Assembly (NCBI GenBank): GCA_005776545.1
Contig: SXOY01000223.1
Coordinates: 1-7,660 of the forward strand
Reading direction: 5' to 3'
DNA: 7,660 bases
Source of the DNA: Planctomycetia bacterium
GTDB taxonomy: Bacteria > Planctomycetota > Phycisphaerae > Phycisphaerales > UBA1924
Under the pieces are notes generated by a model, which had not been told where the DNA came from, did not search any database, and saw nothing but the letters and a program-made list of their open reading frames with translations. Shown one piece after another: positions 1 through 5,306 of this stretch (positions are counted from its first letter, which is position 1; every line of letters starts with the position of its first letter). Position numbers and translations under genes: made by a program.

Positions 1-1
1 C

Positions 2-286
2 AAAGTGAATCAAACCACCGGCGTCATCGAAGATGCCAAGTTCAAGTGCTTCGGCTGCGGCAGTGCAATCGCCTCAAGCTCACTCGCAACCGAGTGGCTT
101 AAGGGTCGCTCAATCGAACAAGCCGCGGAAATCAAGAACACCCAGATTGTCGAAGAGCTCAGCCTGCCCCCGGTCAAAATCCACTGCTCGGTCTTGGCAG
201 AAGATGCCATCCGCGCAGCGCTCGATGATTACAAGACCAAGAACGGCATCACCGCTCCGGCCTCTCAAGCCGCCGCATCTCACTGA
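2..286 (+). CDS. iscU: Fe-S cluster assembly scaffold IscU, C-terminal part (5' end outside window)
   Basis: This is the C-terminal part of the IscU/NifU-N scaffold, on which IscS sulfur and iron are assembled into [2Fe-2S] clusters in the cytoplasm before transfer to carriers and apoproteins. The reading frame is open from base 2, and the first residues (KVNQTTGVIEDAKFK) align with the middle of IscU, so the GTG at base 5 is an internal valine and not a start. Visible hallmarks are FGCGSAIASSS, which carries a cluster-ligand cysteine, and LPPVKIHCS, which combines the LPPVK chaperone-recognition motif with the last ligand cysteine. The first ligand cysteine and the conserved aspartate should lie upstream of the window. 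An extra cysteine sits three residues before the GCGS cysteine. The protein ends in an Ala/Ser-rich tail (APASQAAASH). An IscA-type gene follows 59 bases downstream on the same strand, as in isc operons. The family call is firm; the gene's full length is unknown. Confidence 0.95.
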   Translation, partial: KVNQTTGVIEDAKFKCFGCGSAIASSSLATEWLKGRSIEQAAEIKNTQIVEELSLPPVKIHCSVLAEDAIRAALDDYKTKNGITAPASQAAASH

Positions 287-331
287 TTTCTGCAACCGAA
301 CCGCTTTCCCCAAACTTGCGTATTATCCACT

Positions 332-337
332 GAGGAA
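332..337 (+). promoter_or_regulatory. Shine-Dalgarno sequence of the iscA-type gene
   Basis: GAGGAA lies 8 bases before the ATG at 346, which is a strong match and spacing. It is the clearest ribosome binding site in the window and supports that start codon. A TATTAT at 321-326 resembles a -10 box, but I see no matching -35, so cotranscription with iscU is more likely. Confidence 0.7.
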
Positions 338-345
338 AATAGACC

Positions 346-729
346 ATGTCCACCACCAGCACATCACTCCCCCAGGCCAACCAGACCGAAGCCCCCGTCG
401 GCGTCATTTTGACCGAGCGGGCGGCCCAGGAAATCAAAACCATCATCCAACAGCAAGAGCTTGACGCGGACAAGGTTCGTCTCCGCGTGGGCGTCAAAGG
501 CGGCGGCTGTTCCGGCTTCTCCTACGTCCTCGACCTGACCGAATCCTTCAAAGAGACCGATGAACTCTTCGAACAGCACGGCGTCAAGATCGTCTGCGAC
601 CCCAAGAGCCTCCTCTATCTCGGCGGCACAACCGTCGACTTCAAAGACGAAATCATGGCCCGCGGCTTCGTTTTCAGCAATCCCAACGCCACAAGCACCT
701 GCGGCTGCGGATCCAGCTTCCAAGCCTGA
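346..729 (+). CDS. iscA: IscA/ErpA-type iron-sulfur cluster carrier (HesB family)
   Basis: This is an A-type Fe-S carrier of 127 residues. Such proteins receive clusters or iron from the ISC scaffold and deliver them to target enzymes in the cytoplasm. The domain runs from about residue 19 (VILTERAAQEIK) to the end. The three family cysteines are present: C55 in GGGCSGFSY, then C119 and C121 in the terminal CGCGSSF, with the usual spacing of about 64 residues. One additional cysteine, C84, is not part of the motif. The first 18 residues are a Ser/Thr/Gln-rich extension beyond the usual ~107-residue IscA, which is not unusual for ErpA-like members. The ATG at 346 is preceded by a good GAGGAA. 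Position directly after iscU favours the name iscA, but sequence alone does not separate IscA from ErpA or SufA. No hscB, hscA or fdx follows; the next gene is unrelated. Confidence 0.93.
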   Translation: MSTTSTSLPQANQTEAPVGVILTERAAQEIKTIIQQQELDADKVRLRVGVKGGGCSGFSYVLDLTESFKETDELFEQHGVKIVCDPKSLLYLGGTTVDFKDEIMARGFVFSNPNATSTCGCGSSFQA

Positions 730-748
730 CCAAATCGCGCAGTTCTTT

Positions 749-789
749 CGCCAAATCACCGATTTTTGTTTTTTCCCCCACATTTGGCG
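749..789. repeat. 8-bp perfect inverted repeat with pyrimidine-rich loop downstream of iscA
   Basis: CGCCAAAT at 749-756 is the exact reverse complement of ATTTGGCG at 782-789, with 25 bases between the arms. The spacer contains a T-rich and C-rich run (765-780). A second, weaker 5-bp stem (AAATC/GATTT, 753-757 and 761-765) sits inside and is followed at once by TTGTTTTTT, so it could form a poor intrinsic terminator. The right arm ends two bases before a possible -35 box. It could be an iscA terminator, an operator for the next gene, or chance. Confidence 0.4.
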
Positions 790-790
790 G

Positions 791-819
791 TTGTGACGCC
801 GCTCTCTTCCTGTTAGACT
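791..819 (+). promoter_or_regulatory. Possible sigma-70-type promoter of the ACT-domain gene
   Basis: TTGTGA (791-796) and TAGACT (814-819) each match 4 of 6 consensus bases and are separated by the ideal 17 bases. A TG at 811-812 gives an extended -10. Transcription would start near 826, about 60 bases before the ATG at 887. Neither hexamer is strong and the assignment is unproven. Confidence 0.35.
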
Positions 820-886
820 AAGGTCTGTGTCGAATGGGGTGTACTCCGTTCGTGGTGGTTGATTTACCAAACTCAGGCAGGATGCG

Positions 887-1369
887 ATGAGCCAGACACC
901 GAGTCCGATGGAAACATCGATGGGCTATAGCCCGCCTGTTGTCACGCAACTAAGCGTGTTCCTCACCAACAAAGTCGGCAAACTCTTCGATCTGGTCGAA
1001 GCCTTTGACAACTCCCCCACTTTCATCTGCGCCCTCTCCGTCCATGAAGCCAGCGATCATGCAGTCGTCCGCCTCATCACTTCCAATCTGCAAGATGCAC
1101 GCCGTATTCTCAGGGCCTCCAACATGGCCTTCAACGAAAAAGATGTCCTCGTTGTCGAGATGAACAAAGAACGCTCACTCGCCAACATGGCGATGAACCT
1201 CCTCCGCGCTGAACTCTCAATTCACTTTGCCTACCCGCTGATGCTCGCCAGCAGTCGCGCCCCAGCAATGGCCCTCGCAGTAGACGACATCACCCTCGCA
1301 GGGCAGATCCTGCTCCGCAAAGATTTCCGCCTGCTCGGCGAAGCTGATTTGTGTACGCCCGCTGGCTGA
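887..1369 (+). CDS. Stand-alone protein with two tandem ACT-like domains
   Basis: This 160-residue protein appears to consist almost entirely of two ACT-like folds, the small ligand-binding module that senses amino acids in many metabolic enzymes. The first spans about residues 20-91: a TQLSVFLTNKVGKLFDLVEAF strand-loop-helix with the G31 turn typical of ACT, then ALSVHEASDHAVVRLITS and a second helix. The second, more diverged, spans about 96-153 (MALAVDDITLAGQILLRKDF is its most ACT-like part). No catalytic domain, DNA-binding domain, signal peptide or membrane segment is visible, so a regulatory or ligand-sensing role is inferred and the ligand is unknown. The start at 887 is weakly supported: AGGA lies only 4 bases before it, and in-frame ATGs occur at 908 and 920. 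The conserved region begins after all three. Its stop lies one base from the stop of the convergent gene. The ACT call for the first domain is fairly sure, the second less so. Confidence 0.85.
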   Translation: MSQTPSPMETSMGYSPPVVTQLSVFLTNKVGKLFDLVEAFDNSPTFICALSVHEASDHAVVRLITSNLQDARRILRASNMAFNEKDVLVVEMNKERSLANMAMNLLRAELSIHFAYPLMLASSRAPAMALAVDDITLAGQILLRKDFRLLGEADLCTPAG

Positions 1370-1370
1370 G

Positions 1371-2693
1371 TTACGCCGCACGCCGCAACGCTGGCAAAGC
1401 AAACTGCTCCGCTCGCCGCGTCTGTTCAAGTCTGCGGAATACTGCAACCAACAGCAACTGATCCTGTTCGCGGCCATTCAGCCAGTTGCTGTATCGCATG
1501 TCATCCGCAATCTCATCGCGAACATACAGTAATTCACTCAGCGACCGCCCTGCCGAAGCAAGCACAATACCTGCCGCAATTCGACCCAAAGTCAATTGCG
1601 AACCAGGTCCATGCTCAAGCTCCGAAAGCACAAAAGCCAAGCTGTCTAACCCCGGATGAACCGGCGAAGTCCGGAGCATGCGATCTGCCCGAATCAACGC
1701 ATCAATCGCCGCTTCATCTCGCACGCACGCAAATCGAACCGCCGCCAATCTCAGCATGACTTCCGGTTCATTCCCCGAAACCCGCGCCGCAATCTCCAGC
1801 CCTCTCATCCGCGTCGCATCATCAATTCTCGCTGCCGAAGTTGCCAAGAACGCGCTCGCAACCCGTGCACAAGCCCGATCCGCAACACTCACTGGTCCCG
1901 CATTCGAATGCTCAATCACCGAAACCAATCGCTTCAAGACATACTGCAAGGGATCGCGTCCCGTCGGGTATTTCTCAAACCGATCCGTTTCAACCACAAG
2001 TGGCCGAATCGCCCGACGCCCCACCAATTCATCCTCAAAATTCACGCGAGAGGGTGTCCGCGCCAAAACCGCCGCTGCTTCAACAATCGCCCGAGTCGCC
2101 ACCGCCGAATGCGGATTCAGCCACGGTGACCCATCGCTGTTCGCATCCAATGTGATCCGGCTGCAATCAAACCGCACCGGAAACAACGAGATAAACGAAA
2201 GCGGAACTGCGCGGCCCCAGTCATACCACTGCGATTCCGAATCCTCATTCTCCAGTGTGTACACAACAATCCCGCCGTCCGCGCTCTCATGCACTACAGC
2301 ATCGAGCATCCGATCCCGGCACACCGTTTCCTCATTTTCATCCTGCGGCACACGGAACCACTCAATATCAATCCCGCCCGGTGCGTCCAGCAGAATCTCC
2401 GCCGCCGCATCCGAGACTTTCAGCCCCACACGAATCGGCCGCGCTGGCCAATCTGCCTTCGCAAGCCAACCGCGAATCACATCATCCGCGCTCTGCTTGG
2501 GCGCATATCCCTTGCTGTCTTTGCTTTCATGAAAGCAACTCAACACCCAGTGCGATGCCCGCATGGCATTGCCTCGCAATTCAAGCGTCCATTGATCCCA
2601 CGCATTCTGCGGCCACGCGCTCCCAAGCTCCACCCCTCGTGAGCGTGCGACCGGAGTGCCCCAGACTGATGAACGGTTGAATTCGTTGAACAT
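1371..2693 (-). CDS. Uncharacterised 440-residue protein, function unknown
   Basis: I do not recognise this family. The protein is soluble in appearance, with no signal peptide and no membrane segment. It seems to have two halves. Residues 1-195 are rich in tryptophan (about 11, among them W27, W32, W35, W76, W82, W112, W156 and W159) and look mixed alpha/beta; acidic patches such as DENEE occur near 118. Residues ~197-440 are alanine-rich and predicted mainly helical, resembling helical-repeat folds (for example 295-340, EIAARVSGNEPEVMLRLAAV and following), and contain a single tryptophan, W404. The ATG at 2693 is the first usable start, because in-frame stops lie just upstream at 2703-2705 and 2724-2726; there is no clear Shine-Dalgarno. 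A long uninterrupted frame, coherent composition and position after rnhA on the same strand argue that it is real. The plus-strand frames opposite it look like low-complexity shadows. Confidence 0.8.
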   Translation of the reverse strand: MFNEFNRSSVWGTPVARSRGVELGSAWPQNAWDQWTLELRGNAMRASHWVLSCFHESKDSKGYAPKQSADDVIRGWLAKADWPARPIRVGLKVSDAAAEILLDAPGGIDIEWFRVPQDENEETVCRDRMLDAVVHESADGGIVVYTLENEDSESQWYDWGRAVPLSFISLFPVRFDCSRITLDANSDGSPWLNPHSAVATRAIVEAAAVLARTPSRVNFEDELVGRRAIRPLVVETDRFEKYPTGRDPLQYVLKRLVSVIEHSNAGPVSVADRACARVASAFLATSAARIDDATRMRGLEIAARVSGNEPEVMLRLAAVRFACVRDEAAIDALIRADRMLRTSPVHPGLDSLAFVLSELEHGPGSQLTLGRIAAGIVLASAGRSLSELLYVRDEIADDMRYSNWLNGREQDQLLLVAVFRRLEQTRRAEQFALPALRRAA

Positions 2694-2836
2694 GCGCCCG
2701 TGTCATCGGATCAAAAGAATCGCTCAAAGCGGCGGCATCTCAATCATCCCAATCGACCGTGCAACTTCCGCCCGCCCAAAGCGAACGACCCAGAAACTCA
2801 CGCTTTCAAATTCGTCCCATAACGCCATGAATAGGG

Positions 2837-3301
2837 CTAGGGCTTGCCCTTGAACTTCAAACTCGCCGCGACCGCTAATTGATCGCACCGTTCATTCTCC
2901 GGATGCTCATTATGACCCTTGACCCAGTGAAACCGCACATCATGGCCGTTCACAGCCTCATCAAGTTTCTGCCACAGATCTACGTTCTTGACCGGCTCTT
3001 TCGCCTTCGTCTTCCAACCCTGCTTTTTCCAGTTGTGGATCCAAGTTGCGATTCCATCAAGCACGTATTTCGAATCGCTGTACAAGTCGACGATGGAGCG
3101 CGTTTTCAGAACACTCAGACCTTCAATCGCCGCACTCAACTCCATCCGGTTGTTTGTCGTCTGGGCCTCGCCGCCGGAACCCTCTTTGGCCTTGCCGCTT
3201 GCCGGGTGTTTCAAGATATACGCCCAGCCACCGGGTCCCGGGTTTCCAGAACACGCCCCATCGGTATACAACTCAACGTGCGGAAGCTCAGTTTTGGTCA
3301 C
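2837..3301 (-). CDS. rnhA: Ribonuclease HI
   Basis: RNase HI cleaves the RNA strand of RNA-DNA hybrids, removing R-loops and primers, with two metal ions. At 154 residues it matches the E. coli enzyme (155). The four catalytic carboxylates are visible: D14 in [15 protein letters not shown]54 in [13 protein letters not shown]76 in [11 protein letters not shown] and D140 in [12 protein letters not shown]130 in KGHNEHPEN corresponds to the flexible-loop histidine H124 of E. coli. The basic handle ([20 protein letters not shown], 87-106) that grips the hybrid is complete, which marks this as the bacterial RNase HI type. The start is a GTG at 3301. It overlaps the TGA of the upstream glycogen synthase as GTGA, which suggests translational coupling; no separate strong ribosome binding site is evident. 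The stop is TAG. The protein lacks the C-terminal extension of the E. coli enzyme and ends in a Lys-rich tail (KFKGKP). Confidence 0.97.
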   Translation of the reverse strand: MTKTELPHVELYTDGACSGNPGPGGWAYILKHPASGKAKEGSGGEAQTTNNRMELSAAIEGLSVLKTRSIVDLYSDSKYVLDGIATWIHNWKKQGWKTKAKEPVKNVDLWQKLDEAVNGHDVRFHWVKGHNEHPENERCDQLAVAASLKFKGKP

Positions 3302-5226
3302 GGTCTTTGCCCACGCTTCAAGAGTTCGGCATCCAGTCGCGAAAGCGCCATGTCATGCGCTGCGTGATACGCCAGTCCCAGCTTTGACCAATCAAAGTCC
3401 CAGACATGCCGATCAACTTCATTTCGCAATGCAATACGTTCGCGTCGATCCATGCGGCAGAAGTTCAGCATCAGCGATGTGAGCCTGGATGCGGCATCGT
3501 CATATCCCTTGTTACGCCGCGGCAACACCCAGCAACCCCAGTTGTCACTGCCTGGTGAATGTTCATCAACCCAGCGACCAAATCCTGCGAGATCGCTCGA
3601 CACCGCGGGAACGCCAAGCGCGAGCGACTCAAGCGGCGTGTAGCCCCAGGGTTCGTATGCCGATGGGAAAACCCCCATGTGACAGCCGCGAACGAACTGG
3701 TCGTATTCGATACTCCACAGGCGATTGTGCGGCGTAATGAAGTCCGGGTGATAGACGATCTTGACCGGGTCTTCCTTGCGATTGATCAGTCCAAGCTGCC
3801 GAATGTAATTCAATACCGGATCGTTTTTGTCATCTTCAAGGTTGTGCGTCACCACCATCGGCAACCACGCCTGACGCAGCGCGTGCTGGGCGCGACGATA
3901 CCGAAGCATCCAGTATTCATCAACCAGGTCATCAAGCCGCAGCCCGCCACGCGATGCCGCTCGCATAAAGAGCTTTTCGTTCACGCCTTCGGTAATATGC
4001 TGACAGATTTCGCGAAGTTCGTTGAGCACACCGCGCATTTCAAGAGCTGCAGGGTTGATGCTCTTGGTCGGTCGTCGAGTCACAATAAACAGCACCACAG
4101 TTCGACCCGCAAGTCGTTCATCGTTCTGCCGTGCCTTGAGTTCAGAGTTGAGCCGAGCCATCGATTCAAGGCAGAGGTCAAAGCCTTTATTTCGGGGCTC
4201 AAACCTGCCGCTGGTGTAGAAGTAGAGCGTCTTTTCAAGGTCAAAGGAATATGACGGAAAGAAGTACCCCATCGTGAAACGGTGGATCGCTTCTTTGAAC
4301 TCGGCGTGCAGTCGCTGCTGGTCGTGGGCTTTGGAATAGTGCTCAACATTCAGGCCGTTTGGAGTCACGACATCAACCGGGCGCCCAAGCAAGTGTTCAC
4401 ACTCTTCGGCTGTGATTGATGAGACTGTGGTAAAGACATGTGCCCCGTGGGCACATGCCCGTTCCGCCCCATGTTGAAACCGGATGTTGAACTTCTCGGC
4501 TTCCATCCCCGGATCAATGTGCTTCATCCGGGAGTACAGGTCATCACCAGACAGCGCGATAAACCTGCCGAGCAGAGTCGCGTGGGTTGTGAAGATCGTC
4601 GCGACTGGCAACTGCTGATGCCGCAGCATAGGGATCGCCAAGCCGCCCATGTATTCATGGAAGTGAGCGATGACGTTGCGAGGCGCACCGACTGATTGCG
4701 AAGGTCCGAGTGATCGCTCGATGCTCACTGCTTCAAAAAGCCTCCGCGCCGAATCGGCGAACGTTACAACTCCGTCAATCAAATTGTCACCAGGCGGCAC
4801 ATCAAGACCGTGATCGTGCCAGAGCCGAAACTTCACCTTATCGAGTTCTTGCCACGGCATTGCGTGTTCAAGCAGCAACACCCGAGGCCGACCGGGAATC
4901 AACCAGCGGCCATGATGCACATGCATGCCTTGGGCATGAAGCTGTTCGATGACTCGCCCCATCCAGCCCGATGGGCTGCTGGGTTCAAATTCCACACCAG
5001 CTTTAGACGCGTCGTAAGGCCCCACCAAGCAATAACGGTCGCCCCAACGCTGGGCCATCAACGGAGCTTTCGATCGAATGACCTGATAGATTCCACCAAG
5101 TTGGTTGCAAACCTCCCAGGCGACCTCAAAAAGAGCAGTTGATGGCGGAGCAACCGCCGAGTGGACATCCTTGAAGATGGCCGCGGTTGCCGGGCTGTTG
5201 GCTGATTGTTCTGCACTTTCTGCCAT
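3298..5226 (-). CDS. Glycogen synthase of the eukaryotic-type GT3 family
   Basis: This retaining glycosyltransferase is inferred to extend alpha-1,4-glucan chains from a nucleotide-glucose donor in the cytoplasm. It resembles fungal and animal glycogen synthase (GT3), not bacterial GlgA (GT5). N-terminal Rossmann domain: [20 protein letters not shown] (34-53), VGPYD (68-72), HFHEY (188-192) and [10 protein letters not shown] (213-222). C-terminal domain: VVTPNGLN (286-293), [11 protein letters not shown] (338-348) with basic residues R341 and K347 for the donor, HPDF (493-496), and the E-x7-E signature E525/E533 in [11 protein letters not shown] helix near 594-631 (RRERIALRN through DW and MALSR) aligns by eye with the glucose-6-phosphate arginine helix of the eukaryotic enzymes. 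The first ~30 residues are an Ala/Ser-rich extension. At 642 residues it is somewhat shorter than yeast Gsy2 (~705). The ATG at 5226 has no clear Shine-Dalgarno. It is the first gene of the minus-strand unit with rnhA. Donor preference (UDP- or ADP-glucose) cannot be read from sequence. Confidence 0.95.
   Translation of the reverse strand: MAESAEQSANSPATAAIFKDVHSAVAPPSTALFEVAWEVCNQLGGIYQVIRSKAPLMAQRWGDRYCLVGPYDASKAGVEFEPSSPSGWMGRVIEQLHAQGMHVHHGRWLIPGRPRVLLLEHAMPWQELDKVKFRLWHDHGLDVPPGDNLIDGVVTFADSARRLFEAVSIERSLGPSQSVGAPRNVIAHFHEYMGGLAIPMLRHQQLPVATIFTTHATLLGRFIALSGDDLYSRMKHIDPGMEAEKFNIRFQHGAERACAHGAHVFTTVSSITAEECEHLLGRPVDVVTPNGLNVEHYSKAHDQQRLHAEFKEAIHRFTMGYFFPSYSFDLEKTLYFYTSGRFEPRNKGFDLCLESMARLNSELKARQNDERLAGRTVVLFIVTRRPTKSINPAALEMRGVLNELREICQHITEGVNEKLFMRAASRGGLRLDDLVDEYWMLRYRRAQHALRQAWLPMVVTHNLEDDKNDPVLNYIRQLGLINRKEDPVKIVYHPDFITPHNRLWSIEYDQFVRGCHMGVFPSAYEPWGYTPLESLALGVPAVSSDLAGFGRWVDEHSPGSDNWGCWVLPRRNKGYDDAASRLTSLMLNFCRMDRRERIALRNEVDRHVWDFDWSKLGLAYHAAHDMALSRLDAELLKRGQRP
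4437..4457. repeat. 9-bp perfect inverted repeat inside the glycogen synthase gene
   Basis: CATGTGCCC at 4437-4445 pairs exactly with GGGCACATG at 4449-4457 around a 3-base loop (CGT). On the coding (minus) strand it lies in codons for CAHGAHV, around residue 260. There is no T-run after it, so it is not a classical terminator. It could fold in the mRNA, or be a by-product of the repeated GCA-CAT codons. Confidence 0.5.
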
Positions 5227-5292
5227 GGGGTCCAGAGTTTAGCCGCCAGAATAGGCAAACCTGTCGTCCCGACGATCATTCTGAATTGCATT

Positions 5293-5301
5293 TGATATGA
5301 T
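5293..5301 (+). promoter_or_regulatory. Possible extended -10 promoter element for the purS-purL fusion gene
   Basis: TGATATGAT contains TATGAT (5 of 6 matches to the -10 consensus) preceded by the TGN of an extended -10. No good -35 is seen at the usual distance. Transcription would start about 7 bases downstream, at or next to the GTG at 5307, which would give a leaderless mRNA. The 80-base spacer 5227-5306 must also hold the promoter of the divergent glycogen synthase; only a weak TATTCT (5248-5253, minus strand) is visible for that. Confidence 0.35.
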
Positions 5302-5306
5302 CGGCT

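Noticed and set aside
5..286. GTG at base 5 as a start codon for a 93-residue protein.
   Set aside because: The residues before and after it align with the interior of IscU, so this is a gene cut by the window edge.
364..870. Minus-strand 168-codon open frame opposite iscA.
   Set aside because: It is the complement of the conserved IscA motifs, with a Gly/Ala/Glu-rich shadow composition.
1678..2532. Plus-strand 284-codon open frame opposite the 440-residue gene.
   Set aside because: Its product is a Ser/Arg/Thr-rich low-complexity chain with no recognisable domain, typical of a shadow frame in GC-rich DNA. The minus-strand product has normal composition.
2724..2828. Minus-strand 34-codon ORF starting 8 bases after the rnhA stop (MALWDEFESV..., ends MPPL), in frame with the 440-residue gene.
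   Set aside because: No ribosome binding site, short, and two in-frame stops (2724-2726, 2703-2705) separate it from the next gene. It could be a tiny gene or a decayed N-terminus, but nothing in the sequence supports it beyond position.
2833..2850. AGGGCT direct repeat and a small AGGGC-TT-GCCCT palindrome at the rnhA stop.
   Set aside because: The loop is only two bases and no T-run follows on either strand, so it does not qualify as a terminator. It is partly dictated by the C-terminal codons.
3559..4254. Plus-strand 231-codon open frame inside the glycogen synthase gene.
   Set aside because: It is opposite strongly conserved GT3 motifs and has no recognisable family or start signal.
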